From: Corynebacterium frankenforstense DSM 45800
Lineage (GTDB): Bacteria > Actinomycetota > Actinomycetes > Mycobacteriales > Mycobacteriaceae
Assembly: GCF_001941485.1 (NCBI RefSeq)
Contig: NZ_CP009247.1
Span: forward strand, 868,001-932,000
Reading direction: 5' to 3'
DNA: 64,000 bases
Shown: positions 9,384-18,217 of the stretch, in pieces
Layout of the letters: the number at the start of each line of letters is the position of its first letter
How positions within the stretch are numbered: the first letter of the stretch is position 1
Program-made: the position numbers and the translations under genes
The notes under the pieces: model-generated
What the model saw: only the letters and a program-made list of their open reading frames with translations
Database searches by the model: none
Told to the model about the DNA's origin: nothing

Positions 9384-10640
9384 TCAGTGCGCCGAGACCT
9401 CCCGTAGGCGGTGGGCGCCGACGGTGCCCACCAGCCCGAGGGCGGCGAGGAAGACCAGGGCGGCGTCGGCGCCGAGCGCGGCGACGCCGGCCGAGACCGC
9501 GCCCACGGCGAGCAGGGCCACGCCCATCAGGGTGTTCGCGCCGGCGACGTACTCGGTGCGCTTGTCGCCCTCGGCCATGTCGACGACGTAGGTCTTGCGG
9601 GCCACCCGGATGCCGGTGTGCACGAGCGTGACGGCGAAGAAGGCGATCGGGGCGACCCAGGCGAGCAGGTCGGCCGGCGCCCAGCGGTCCACGGCGACGA
9701 CGGCCAGCAGGATCACCGAGGCGATCGCCGAACCCCAGGACATCACGGTGCGCGAGGAGATGTCGGAGAGCCATCCGGAGACCCGGCCGCCGATCAGCGA
9801 GGCCAACCCGGAGGCGGTCACGAAGGCGCCCAGGCCGGTCAGGTCGGTGCCCGCCTCGCCGGCCAGCAGCACCAGGAAGGTCGTCGACAGCGCGGTGACC
9901 AGCATGAGGGTGCGCACGACGACGAAGGTGCGGAACTGCCGGTCGGCCGCGAAGAGCCGCGCACAGGATCCGAAGAAGTGCCAGTCCACGCCGCCCTTTT
10001 TCGCCGACGTCCTCCCGGCGGGGGCGTCGTCAATCTCTGTGGCGGGGTCGGCGACGCCGGCGAAGACGCGCGCGGCGACCACCCAGGCCAGGGCGGCGAG
10101 GCCGGCGAGCGCGGCGATCGCCCAGACGGGCAGGTCGGAGCCGGCCAGGCCGAGCGCGAGGCCGCCGACGAGGGCGACCAGGCCGCCGAGCTCGGTGGCG
10201 CGTCCGGTCACGCGCCCGCGGCGGCCCTTGGAGATGGTGCGGCCCTGGACGTCCTTCGAGGAGATCGAGCACACCGAGCGCGACAGGGAGAGCACCGCCA
10301 GGCAGCCGAGGACGACCACGCCGAGGGTGGCCCCGCGCAGGGTCGCGGCGGCCGCGGCGATGCCGGCGGCGCCGGCGGCCTGGCCGAGCGCGCCGAGGAT
10401 CCAGGCGTGCACCCGCGAGCGCTGCGCGGTCACCCACGGGGTGACGGCGGCCTGGGGGAGCATGGAGCCGGACTCGCGGATCGGCACCAGGAGGGCGGAG
10501 AGGGCCGCCGGCACCCCGGTGGCTGTGAACAGCCAGGGCAGCACCGACTTCGGGGAGATGATCTGGTCGCCGACGTTCTGCAGCCCGTTGGCCCACACGA
10601 AGCGGCGGGCGTTGTGTTCTTCGAGTTCCCGTTCTTCCAT
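9384..10640 (-). CDS. Major facilitator superfamily transporter
   Basis: 418 residues with about 11-12 hydrophobic helices, split by a central loop ([16 protein letters not shown], near 205-220) as in 12-TM MFS carriers. The cytoplasmic A-like loop [20 protein letters not shown] and the second-half [13 protein letters not shown] follow the MFS pattern. The substrate cannot be told; a role in efflux is only a guess. A -10-like TAGCGT lies 9 nt before the ATG. It points the same way as glmU but a 170-bp gap separates them. The central loop contains one copy of the dispersed ATTGACGACGCC motif. Confidence 0.85.
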   Translation of the reverse strand: MEERELEEHNARRFVWANGLQNVGDQIISPKSVLPWLFTATGVPAALSALLVPIRESGSMLPQAAVTPWVTAQRSRVHAWILGALGQAAGAAGIAAAAATLRGATLGVVVLGCLAVLSLSRSVCSISSKDVQGRTISKGRRGRVTGRATELGGLVALVGGLALGLAGSDLPVWAIAALAGLAALAWVVAARVFAGVADPATEIDDAPAGRTSAKKGGVDWHFFGSCARLFAADRQFRTFVVVRTLMLVTALSTTFLVLLAGEAGTDLTGLGAFVTASGLASLIGGRVSGWLSDISSRTVMSWGSAIASVILLAVVAVDRWAPADLLAWVAPIAFFAVTLVHTGIRVARKTYVVDMAEGDKRTEYVAGANTLMGVALLAVGAVSAGVAALGADAALVFLAALGLVGTVGAHRLREVSAH

Positions 10641-10649
10641 TTGGGGACA

Positions 10650-10655
10650 ACGCTA
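10650..10655 (-). promoter_or_regulatory. -10 box upstream of the MFS gene
   Basis: TAGCGT on the minus strand, 9 nt before the ATG at 10640, in the divergent gap shared with the multicopper oxidase gene. Confidence 0.4.
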
Positions 10656-10753
10656 CCGCGCGGTGCCCCGCCCGGCGCTCCCGCCACCGGGGGTGAGGGG
10701 GACAGGCGGGCGGCTACAGTGGCCTGCAGTATCCGTCGAAAGGAGTATCCGCC

Positions 10754-12301
10754 GTGAATCCCATCGGACGTCGCACGCTCTTCAAGGGTGCCGCCGCGGC
10801 CGTCGTGCTCGCGGGCGCCGGGGCCGCCCTGACCGCCTGCGGCGACGATCAGCCGCAGCCGCAGGGATACGAAGGGGAGCGGCGCAGGCTCCCGGTGCCG
10901 CCGCTGGACGAGGGCGAGATGGTCGACGGCGAGCGCGTCTTCCACCTCGACGCCGGCGCCCACGAGGTCAACGTGCTGCCGGACAGGAAGACCCGCGTGT
11001 GGGGCTTCAACGGCGGGCACCTGGGCCCCACGCTCTACATGCGCCGCGGCGACCGAGTGCGCATGCACGTGCACAACGGGCTGGACACGATGACCACCAT
11101 CCACTGGCACGGCATGAAGCTGCCGGCGGTCTCCGACGGCGGGCCGCACTCGCGCATCGAGCCCGGCGAGACCTGGGAGCCGGGTTGGACGGTCGAGCAG
11201 CCGGCGGCGACGCTGTGGTACCACCCGCACCCGCACATGGAGACCGAGCTGCACGCCTACCGCGGGCTGGCCGGCGGCATTGTCATCGCCGACGACGTCG
11301 CCGACGGGCTCGACCTGCCGCACGAGTACGGCGTCGACGACATCCCGGTGGTCCTGATGGACCAGAAGTTCAACGAGGACGGTTCGCTCAACGAGGAGAT
11401 CGACCCGGACCTCGGCCTCAAGGGCGACACGCCCACGGTCAACGGCATCACCGCCCCGACCTTCGAGGCGACCACGAAGCGGCTGCGCCTGCGCCTGCTC
11501 GACGCGGCGACGATGCGCTTCTTCAACCTCGCCTTCGACGACGGCCGCGAGTTCCAGCTGGTGGCCACGGACTCCGGGCTCCTCGACGCCCCGGAGACCC
11601 TCACCGAGCTGCGCATGAGCCCCGGCGAGCGCGCCGAGGTCGTCGTGGAGCTCGAGGAAGGGGAGACGACGATGCTCAAGGCGGTGCCGTTCGAGGAGAA
11701 CATGGACGTCCCCGAGGACGAGTACTCGCTGGACTTCGGGCTCAAGGACACCTTCGAGCTGCTCGAGATCACCGCGGCCGACTCGCTGGCCGAGCCCGCC
11801 GGCCCGGTGCCCGAGGTGCTCGACCCGGCGGCGGCGAAGGAGCCGGACGTGAACGGCGCGCCGGAGCGCGACTTCGCGCTGAACACCTTCGAGATCAACG
11901 GGCGCACGATGGACATGTCCCGGGTGGACCTGGCCATCGACCACGACGGGCCCGAGGTGTGGACGGTGACCAACGAGAACACCGACTGGATCCACAACTT
12001 CCACATCCACAACTCCCGCTTCCGCATCCTCGAGGTCAAGGACACCGACGTGCCCGTGCCCACGACCGGCTGGCGCGACACCGTGCAGCTGCCGCCGGGG
12101 GCCACCGCGCGTCTGGCGGTCGAGTTCGGCCACTACCCGGACCCGGAGTGGGCCTACATGTACCACTGCCACATGCTGCTGCACGAGGACTCCGGGATGA
12201 TGGGCCAGTTCGTCATGACCGAGCCGGACCAGGAGCCGCGGCTGAACCCGGTGGCCTACTCCGAGGGCCTCCACGAGGACCACGCGGCGCACGCCCACTG
12301 A
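10754..12301 (+). CDS. Multicopper oxidase, Tat-exported lipoprotein
   Basis: 515 residues. The N terminus combines a twin-arginine signal (GRRTLFKGAAAA, 5-16) with a lipobox (LTAC near 31-34), so the folded enzyme is probably exported by Tat and anchored outside the membrane. All four copper-ligand motifs are present: HWHG, YHPHPHME, HNFHIHNS and the HCHMLLHEDSGMM box holding the T1 Cys and axial Met. The length and CumA/CueO-like layout suggest a cuprous, phenol or Mn oxidase; no Met-rich insert typical of CueO is seen. The C terminus is His-rich (LHEDHAAHAH). The GTG start has AAAGGAG 10 nt upstream and a -10-like TACAGT about 40 nt upstream. No copper regulator or P-type ATPase is adjacent. 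Confidence 0.92.
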   Translation: MNPIGRRTLFKGAAAAVVLAGAGAALTACGDDQPQPQGYEGERRRLPVPPLDEGEMVDGERVFHLDAGAHEVNVLPDRKTRVWGFNGGHLGPTLYMRRGDRVRMHVHNGLDTMTTIHWHGMKLPAVSDGGPHSRIEPGETWEPGWTVEQPAATLWYHPHPHMETELHAYRGLAGGIVIADDVADGLDLPHEYGVDDIPVVLMDQKFNEDGSLNEEIDPDLGLKGDTPTVNGITAPTFEATTKRLRLRLLDAATMRFFNLAFDDGREFQLVATDSGLLDAPETLTELRMSPGERAEVVVELEEGETTMLKAVPFEENMDVPEDEYSLDFGLKDTFELLEITAADSLAEPAGPVPEVLDPAAAKEPDVNGAPERDFALNTFEINGRTMDMSRVDLAIDHDGPEVWTVTNENTDWIHNFHIHNSRFRILEVKDTDVPVPTTGWRDTVQLPPGATARLAVEFGHYPDPEWAYMYHCHMLLHEDSGMMGQFVMTEPDQEPRLNPVAYSEGLHEDHAAHAH

Positions 12302-12332
12302 TGGATCACTGAAGGGCATTGGCCGTGGATGA

Positions 12333-12605
12333 GGCGACGGGGCCGGAGCAGGCGCCGGAGACCGGCGAGGGGAGCCGGCCGGAGCAGGCGCCGGAGAAGG
12401 CACCGGAGACTACCCGGTGCTGCTCATGGCCGGGGGCTGCCGCTTCGCCGAGGTGGCGACCGGTGTGCTGGTCGTCGGCGGGCTGCTGCTGATGCTCGCC
12501 GCCTACGTCGGCCTCCGGGTCCTGGGCACCCGCCGGGTGCTGCGGCGCCGGCGCGAGCGGCGGGGGCGGCCGGCTGGGTCGGCTGGGTCGGACGCCGTTG
12601 AGTAA
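12333..12605 (+). pseudogene. Decayed partial copy of the following membrane-protein gene
   Basis: From 12411 the frame reads YPVLLMAGGCRFAEVATGV and on, which matches YPRMFYPAGCGFAETASHA near the C terminus of the gene at 12661, including the following hydrophobic helix and AAY. The homology covers roughly the last 40 residues only; the N-terminal two thirds are missing. Upstream is a duplicated 19-bp stretch (12341-12359 and 12379-12397), Pro/Glu-rich in another frame with a possible GTG start at 12325. A GTG at 12417 could still express a 62-residue one-helix peptide. I read it as the remains of a tandem duplication. Confidence 0.55.
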
Positions 12606-12647
12606 GCCGGGGCCGTCGAACCGGAAACAGATGCGTAGGCGCTGATA

Positions 12648-12653
12648 TACCAT
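12648..12653 (+). promoter_or_regulatory. -10 box of leaderless promoter (membrane protein at 12661)
   Basis: TACCAT, 7 nt before the ATG at 12661, with no ribosome-binding site between. Confidence 0.5.
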
Positions 12654-12660
12654 CCGCCCC

Positions 12661-13251
12661 ATGACCGGATGGACGGGCCCGGGACACGGGCGCAGGCGGA
12701 CGTCGGGTTCACCCGCCTTCTGGATCGGCTGGGTCGTCTCCGCGATCACGCTGTGCCCGCTGGTGCTCGTCCTGCGGGCCGTCATGGGGCTGGGCGGCTG
12801 GATGCTGCTGATGCTGCTCATGTTCGGCCTCGTCGGCCTGCCGGTGCTCAACCTGGTCCTGGTGGGCCTGCTCGTGCTGGCCAACCGGCCGTGGCGCACG
12901 GGAGACGTCCGGAGCCCGGGACGCAGGGAGGCCTGTCTGGCCGGCGTGTTCTTCCTCGCCCAGCTCGTGGCGCTGGGGTTCGTGCCGGACTTCGGGGACA
13001 TGCCCGACCCCCGCTGCGAGAGCGGGGCCGTCTACCCGCGGATGTTCTACCCCGCGGGGTGCGGGTTCGCGGAGACGGCGTCGCACGCCCTCGTCATCGG
13101 CGGGGCGGTGGCGGCGGTGGCCGCCTACGCCGGCCTCGTCATCTGCGCGCTACGGGGGTCGTCGCGGGGAGGCGGCGGTGTGGGTGTGGGCCGCGGTGGC
13201 GTCCACGGCGGCCCGGAAAAGCTTCCCCACCAGGACTCGAACCTGGAATGA
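12661..13251 (+). CDS. Hypothetical membrane protein running into an antisense tRNA gene
   Basis: 196 residues, family not recognised. Four hydrophobic segments: about 22-42, 48-78, 96-112 and 142-163. Between the last two lies an outward-looking loop with two Cys (PRCESGAVY and PAGCGF) that could form a disulfide. The C-terminal 30 residues are low-complexity Gly/Arg, then LPHQDSNLE, which is merely the antisense reading of the tRNA-Gln gene at 13222-13292. The natural reading frame may have been extended by loss of an earlier stop. A truncated relative lies just upstream (12411-12605). Confidence 0.6.
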   Translation: MTGWTGPGHGRRRTSGSPAFWIGWVVSAITLCPLVLVLRAVMGLGGWMLLMLLMFGLVGLPVLNLVLVGLLVLANRPWRTGDVRSPGRREACLAGVFFLAQLVALGFVPDFGDMPDPRCESGAVYPRMFYPAGCGFAETASHALVIGGAVAAVAAYAGLVICALRGSSRGGGGVGVGRGGVHGGPEKLPHQDSNLE

Positions 13252-13292
13252 CGGTACCAAAAACCGTAGTGTTGCCATTACACCATGGGGAA
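13222..13292 (-). tRNA. tRNA-Gln (anticodon TTG)
   Basis: Read on the minus strand: acceptor TTCCCCA pairs with TGGGGAA, anticodon stem ACGGT/ACCGT encloses the loop TTTTGGT with anticodon TTG, and the T-arm is CCAGG-TTCGAGT-CCTGG. The discriminator is G and CCA is not encoded. At 71 nt it is a compact but normal Gln tRNA. The 3' half is overlapped by the end of the convergent membrane-protein reading frame. Confidence 0.95.
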
Positions 13293-13384
13293 CCGCGCGC
13301 GGTGGGACCGTGCGCTTCGTGCATACGATACCGCACCGTCGCGGCCGTCCGGTCGCCGCAGGGGAGTGTGTGCGTCAGTCGCGA

Positions 13385-13390
13385 TAGGCT
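13385..13390 (+). promoter_or_regulatory. -10 box of leaderless tetR-mfd promoter
   Basis: TAGGCT, 7 nt before the ATG at 13398. Confidence 0.5.
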
Positions 13391-13397
13391 GTAACTC

Positions 13398-14051
13398 ATG
13401 GCCAGGCAGAGGATGACGGGCAGGCAGCGCCGAGAGCAACTCATCGAGATCGGCAGGCGGGCCTTCGCCGAACGCGGCTTCGACGGCACCAGCGTCGAGG
13501 ACATCGCCGCCCGCGCCGGGGTGAGCAAGCCGGTGGTCTACGAGCACTTCGGTGGCAAGGAGGGTCTCTACGCCGTCGTCGTCGACCGGGAGATGAACCA
13601 CCTGGAGAAGGTCATCACCGAGTCCCTCGTGCGCGGCCGCTCCCGCGAGCGCATCGAGAAGGCCGTCGTGGCCCTCTTGACCTACGTCGAGCAGGACACC
13701 GACGGCTTCGTCATCCTCGTGCGCGACGCCGGCGCCGGGCAGGCCACCGGCGATCGCTCCTACTCGACCCTGCTCAACCAGGCCGTCAGCCAGGTCTCCC
13801 ACATCCTCGGCGACAAGTTCGAGCGCCAGGGACTCAACCGCGACCACGCGGTTCTCTACGGCCAGGCGATGGTCGGTATGGTCTCCATGTCCGCGCAGTG
13901 GTGGCTCGAGCACCGTGAGGTGCCCAAGGACGAGATCGCCGCGCACATCGTCAACCTGTGCTGGAACGGGCTGGCCGGTCTGGAGCCGGAGCCCGCGCTC
14001 TCCGAACCCGCCGCCAAACTGCGCACCGAACTCGAGAAAGAAGGAATCTAG
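13398..14051 (+). CDS. TetR-family transcriptional regulator
   Basis: 217 residues. The N-terminal TetR helix-turn-helix spans about 10-58 (GTSVEDIAARAGVSKPVVYEHFGGKEGL). The C-terminal ligand domain has no recognisable effector signature. Its stop codon is immediately followed by the GTG that opens the mfd reading frame, so both genes are surely one transcript. No export or catabolic gene is adjacent on this strand, so its target is unknown. A tetR directly before mfd recurs in corynebacteria. Confidence 0.88.
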   Translation: MARQRMTGRQRREQLIEIGRRAFAERGFDGTSVEDIAARAGVSKPVVYEHFGGKEGLYAVVVDREMNHLEKVITESLVRGRSRERIEKAVVALLTYVEQDTDGFVILVRDAGAGQATGDRSYSTLLNQAVSQVSHILGDKFERQGLNRDHAVLYGQAMVGMVSMSAQWWLEHREVPKDEIAAHIVNLCWNGLAGLEPEPALSEPAAKLRTELEKEGI

Positions 14052-14105
14052 GTGGCCCGCACCGCCGCTGGACACGGGAAGAACACCGAGAAGGAGGCCG
14101 GGGCG

Positions 14106-17100
14106 ATGCTCTCGGGGCTGCTCGAGGTCGCCGCCACGGACCCGAAGATGCGCGGGCTCGTCGCCAACGTCGGCGACCCCACCCTGCACGTCACGGGCAT
14201 CGACCAGGCCCGCAGCTGGGCACTGGGGGCACTGGCCCGCAAGACCCCGCTGCTGGTGGTCACCGCCACCGGCCGCGAGGCCGAGGACCTGACCGCCGAG
14301 CTGCGCGCCATGCTCGGCGAGACGGTTGCGCTCTTCCCCAGCTGGGAGACCCTGCCGCACGAGCGGCTCTCCCCGGGCGCGGACATCGTCGGCCGCCGCG
14401 CCGCCGTCCTCGACCACCTCGAGGACGCGCAGGTGGTGGTCACCCCGGCGCGCGGCTTCTGCCAGCCGGTGCTCAAGACCGCCGCCGGCCGCGAGGGCCT
14501 GGTGCTCGCCGAGGGGGAGGAGCACGACTTCTCCGCCCTGACCGAGCAGCTGGTCTTCCGCGCCTACGAGCACGTCGACATGGTCGCCCGCCGCGGCCAG
14601 TTCGCCGTGCGCGGCGGCATCCTCGACGTCTTCCCGACGACCGCGAACTACCCCGTGCGCGTCGAGTTCTGGGGCGACGAGGTCAGCGAGATCCGCCAGT
14701 TCTCGGTGGCCGACCAGCGCACCATCCCCGAGATCGAGGTCGGTCGCGTCGAGATCTACCCGGCCCGCGAGCTGCTGATCACCGACGGGGTCGCCGCCCG
14801 CGCCGAGAAGCTCGCCGTCGAGCACCCCGGCAACCCCACGCTGACCGAGCTGCTCACCCGCGTCTCCGAGCGCACCTACGCCGACGGCATGGAGGCGATC
14901 CTGCCGGCGCTGACGGACACCCCGCTGGTGCCGCTGACCGACCTGCTGCCCGATGGCACCCACGTGATGCTGGTCAACCCGGAGAAGATCCGCACCCGCA
15001 TCCACGACCTGGAGACCACCGACAACGAGTTCCTCGCCGCCGGCTGGGAGGCCGCCGCCATGGGCGCGGCCGGCCCCGTGGCCGCCGAGGGCGTGGACAC
15101 CTCCGCGGCGTCCTACCTGGACATCGAGACCCTCGAGGACGCCGCCCGCGACCGCGGCCTGCCGTGGTGGACCTTCGCCCCGCCCGGCATGTTCGTCGCC
15201 GGCGAGGAGGTCACCCTGCCCCTCGAATTCGAGGCCGGCCCCGCCCCGCGCGGCGACCTCGGCGAGATCGACCAGATGATGGGCCGCCTCCACGAGCACA
15301 CCCGCCACGGCGGGCGCGCCGCCTTCGTCACGCCCACCCGCGGGCTGGTCAAGCGCATGGCCGAGCGGTTCTCGGAGAAGGGCATCCCCAACCGCGTCGC
15401 CGAGCCCGGCGCGGTACCCGAGCCCGGCGAGATCGTCATCTACCAGGCACTCTCGCACGCCGGACTGGTCTTCCCGGCGGTGGCCGACGCGAGCGTCGGC
15501 AAGCACACGCACCCGCTCGTCGTGGTCACGGAGACGGACCTGACCGGCAACCGCGTCGGCGACATCGCCGGCGCCAAGCGCCGCCCGGCGCGCCGGCGCA
15601 ACCGCGTCGACCCGCTCGCGCTGAAGGCCGGCGACTACGTGGTGCACGAGACGCACGGCATCGGGCGCTTCCTCAAGATGGCCGAGCGCACCATCAAGGC
15701 CGGCGACGAGACCTCGCGGCGCGAGTACATCGTCCTCGAGTACGCGCCGTCCAAGCGCGGGCAGCCCGCCGACCAGCTGTGGGTGCCCATGGACTCGCTC
15801 GACCTGCTGAGCAAGTACTCCGGCGGCGAGGCGCCCACCCTGTCGAAGATGGGCGGCTCGGACTGGAAGAACACCAAGAAGAAGGCGCGCGCCGCCGTGC
15901 GCGAGATCGCCGGCGAGCTCATCGAGCTCTACGCCAAGCGGCAGAGCGCGCCGGGCCACGCCTTCGCCGCCGACAGCCCCTGGCAGCGCGAGCTGGAGGA
16001 CAACTTCCCGTTCGTCGAGACCGAGGACCAGATGGCGGCCATCGACGCGGTCAAGGAGGACATGGAGAAGCCGGTGCCGATGGACCGCGTCATCGTCGGC
16101 GACGTCGGCTACGGCAAGACCGAGGTCGCCGTGCGCGCGGCCTTCAAGGCCGTCCAGGACGGCCGCCAGGTCGCCGTGCTCGTGCCGACCACGCTGCTGG
16201 CACAGCAGCACCTGGCCACCTTCGCCGAGCGCATGGACGGCTTCCCGGTGACCATCAAGGGGCTGTCGCGCTTCACCTCCGGCAGGGAGGCCAAGGAGAT
16301 CCTCAAGGGGCTTGCCGACGGCACGGTGGACATCGTGGTGGGTACCCACCGGTTGCTGCAGACCGGCGTGAACTGGAAGAACCTGGGGCTGGTCATCGTC
16401 GACGAGGAGCAGCGCTTCGGCGTCGAGCACAAGGAGCACATCAAGGCGCTGCGCACCCACGTCGACGTGCTGACCCTGTCGGCCACCCCGATCCCGCGCA
16501 CCCTGGAGATGTCGATGTCCGGCATCCGCGAGATGTCCACCATTCTCACCCCGCCCGAGGACCGCCACCCGGTGCTGACCTACGTCGGCCCCGAGGAGGA
16601 ACAGCAGGTCGCCGCCGCCATCCGGCGCGAGCTGCTGCGCGACGGGCAGGTCTTCTACATCCACAACCGGGTCTCCGACATCGAGAAGAAGGCCCGCCAG
16701 CTGCGCGAGCTGGTGCCCGAGGCGCGCATCGTCGTCGCCCACGGGCAGATGAGCGAGGAGATCCTCGAGCGCACCGTGCAGGGCTTCTGGGACCGCGAGT
16801 ACGACGTCCTGGTGTGCACCACCATCGTGGAGACCGGCCTGGACATCCAGAACGCCAACACCCTGATCGTGGAGAACTCCCACCACATGGGGCTCAGCCA
16901 GCTGCACCAGCTGCGCGGGCGCGTCGGGCGCTCCCGCGAGCGCGGCTACGCCTACTTCCTCTACCCGAAGGGCACCACGCTCACCGAGACCTCGTACGAC
17001 CGGCTCTCCACGATCGCGCAGAACAACGACCTCGGCGCGGGCATGGCCGTGGCCATGAAGGACCTCGAGATGCGCGGCGCCGGCAACGTGCTCGGCTCCG

Positions 17101-17780
17101 CGCAGTCCGGCCACATCGAGGGCGTCGGCTTCGACCTGTACATGCGCCTGGTCGGCGAGGCCGTGGAGACCTACCGCGCCCTGGCCGAGGGCAAGACCCT
17201 CGACGCCACCGACAAGGGCCCGAAGGAGATCCGCGTCGACCTGCCCGTCGACGCCCACATCCCGGAGAGCTACATCAACTCCGAGCGGTTGCGCCTCGAG
17301 GTCTACCGCCAGCTGGCCGCCTCCGAGTCCGATCAGGACCTGCAGCTGGCCGTCGAGGAGATGGAGGACCGCTACGGGCCCGTGCCCGAGGAGGTCGCCC
17401 GCCTGCTCTCCGTGGCCCGGCTGCGCCACCAGGCCCGCAGGGCCGGGGTGACCGACATCGCGGTGCAGGGCACGCGCATCAAGGTCCACCCCGTCGAGCT
17501 CAGCGACTCGCGCCAGGTGCGCCTCAAGCGGCTCTACCCGGGCTCGAACTACCGGGCCGCCGCCAAGGCGATCCAGCTGCCCTTCCCGAAGGCCGGGCGC
17601 AAGCTGACCGACCCGAAGCTGCGCGACGAGGACCTGCTGCAGTGGTTGGCCGACTTCCTCAGCGAGATGTTCGACCTCGAGCACGCCGACGTCCGCGGCG
17701 GCGGTGCCGGTGAGGACGGCAAGGGTGCCGGTGAGGGTGGCAAGTCCGGGAGGAAGCGGGTCGTCTCCGTCAGCGAATGA
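14106..17780 (+). CDS. mfd: Transcription-repair coupling factor
   Basis: 1224 residues from the ATG at 14106. Mfd displaces RNA polymerase stalled at DNA lesions and recruits UvrA. The UvrB-like N-terminal region begins at [14 protein letters not shown]. The RNA-polymerase-interaction domain follows [21 protein letters not shown]. Helicase motif I is GDVGYGKTE near residue 665, and the DEEQRFG box is near 766. The TRCF domain closes the protein, with a Gly/Lys tail added. I prefer 14106 because AAGGAGG stands 8 nt upstream and relatives start there; the in-frame GTG at 14052, touching the tetR stop, would add 18 residues and also has AAGGA upstream. Confidence 0.96.
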   Translation: MLSGLLEVAATDPKMRGLVANVGDPTLHVTGIDQARSWALGALARKTPLLVVTATGREAEDLTAELRAMLGETVALFPSWETLPHERLSPGADIVGRRAAVLDHLEDAQVVVTPARGFCQPVLKTAAGREGLVLAEGEEHDFSALTEQLVFRAYEHVDMVARRGQFAVRGGILDVFPTTANYPVRVEFWGDEVSEIRQFSVADQRTIPEIEVGRVEIYPARELLITDGVAARAEKLAVEHPGNPTLTELLTRVSERTYADGMEAILPALTDTPLVPLTDLLPDGTHVMLVNPEKIRTRIHDLETTDNEFLAAGWEAAAMGAAGPVAAEGVDTSAASYLDIETLEDAARDRGLPWWTFAPPGMFVAGEEVTLPLEFEAGPAPRGDLGEIDQMMGRLHEHTRHGGRAAFVTPTRGLVKRMAERFSEKGIPNRVAEPGAVPEPGEIVIYQALSHAGLVFPAVADASVGKHTHPLVVVTETDLTGNRVGDIAGAKRRPARRRNRVDPLALKAGDYVVHETHGIGRFLKMAERTIKAGDETSRREYIVLEYAPSKRGQPADQLWVPMDSLDLLSKYSGGEAPTLSKMGGSDWKNTKKKARAAVREIAGELIELYAKRQSAPGHAFAADSPWQRELEDNFPFVETEDQMAAIDAVKEDMEKPVPMDRVIVGDVGYGKTEVAVRAAFKAVQDGRQVAVLVPTTLLAQQHLATFAERMDGFPVTIKGLSRFTSGREAKEILKGLADGTVDIVVGTHRLLQTGVNWKNLGLVIVDEEQRFGVEHKEHIKALRTHVDVLTLSATPIPRTLEMSMSGIREMSTILTPPEDRHPVLTYVGPEEEQQVAAAIRRELLRDGQVFYIHNRVSDIEKKARQLRELVPEARIVVAHGQMSEEILERTVQGFWDREYDVLVCTTIVETGLDIQNANTLIVENSHHMGLSQLHQLRGRVGRSRERGYAYFLYPKGTTLTETSYDRLSTIAQNNDLGAGMAVAMKDLEMRGAGNVLGSAQSGHIEGVGFDLYMRLVGEAVETYRALAEGKTLDATDKGPKEIRVDLPVDAHIPESYINSERLRLEVYRQLAASESDQDLQLAVEEMEDRYGPVPEEVARLLSVARLRHQARRAGVTDIAVQGTRIKVHPVELSDSRQVRLKRLYPGSNYRAAAKAIQLPFPKAGRKLTDPKLRDEDLLQWLADFLSEMFDLEHADVRGGGAGEDGKGAGEGGKSGRKRVVSVSE

Positions 17781-17812
17781 ACCGCGGCAAGCGGGCCCTG
17801 CGGCCCCGCGGT
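17781..17812 (+). terminator. Hairpin after mfd
   Basis: ACCGCGG at 17781-17787 pairs with CCGCGGT at 17806-17812, between the convergent ends of mfd and the regulator fragment. There is no T-run, so terminator function is uncertain. Confidence 0.35.
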
Positions 17813-17820
17813 CCTGAGGC

Positions 17821-18189
17821 TCAGGCCTCCGGGTCGCGGAGGCCGCCGGTCTCGCGCAGGTAGTGCAGGATCGCGCGCACCCGCCGGTTGTCCTGCTCCG
17901 GGGAGAGCCCCAGGCGCAGGAAGATGTTCGCCACGTGCTTGGACACCGCCGCCGGTGAGAGCACGAGCTCGGCGGCGATGTCCGCGTTCGAGCGCCCGCG
18001 GGCCATCAGGTCGAGCACCTCGGTCTCCCGCGGGCTGAGCCGCTCCACGCCCGCCCCGCGCGAGCGGTGCAGCAGCGTGGCCGCCACCTCCGGGTCGATG
18101 ACCATGCCGCCGCCGGCGACCACCGACAGCGCGTCGAGGAACTCGCGCACGTCCGAGACCCGGTCCTTGAGCAGGTAGCCCGTTGAACG
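17821..18189 (-). pseudogene. LuxR/NarL-type response regulator lacking its receiver domain
   Basis: The minus strand reads GYLLKDRVSDVREFLDAL, the usual end of a NarL-family receiver domain and linker. Then comes a complete LuxR helix-turn-helix (LSPRETEVLDLMARGRSNADIAAEL, then SKHVANIFLRLGL). Everything N-terminal to GYLLKD is absent: within about 30 bp the frame turns into Gly/Pro sequence and meets the stop codon of the permease at 18218. The phospho-Asp is therefore lost, and no sensor kinase is nearby. A GTG at 18150 could still give a 109-residue stand-alone DNA-binding protein, but I consider a deletion remnant more likely. Confidence 0.7.
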
Positions 18190-18217
18190 GGCGCCGGGCC
18201 CGCCGGTGCCGCCTCCG

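Noticed and set aside
12325..12500. Considered as an N-terminal Pro/Glu-rich lipoprotein-like gene in another frame (GTG at 12325)
   Set aside because: The frame leads into a stop without a signal peptide or conserved part; the homology to the next gene lies in a different frame.
13278..17684. A 1468-codon open frame antisense to mfd, and similar long frames antisense to other genes (for example 428-3121)
   Set aside because: At about 70 % GC, long stop-free antisense frames are expected. Their translations are Arg/Gly/Val/His-rich without domains, while the opposite strand carries full enzyme motifs.
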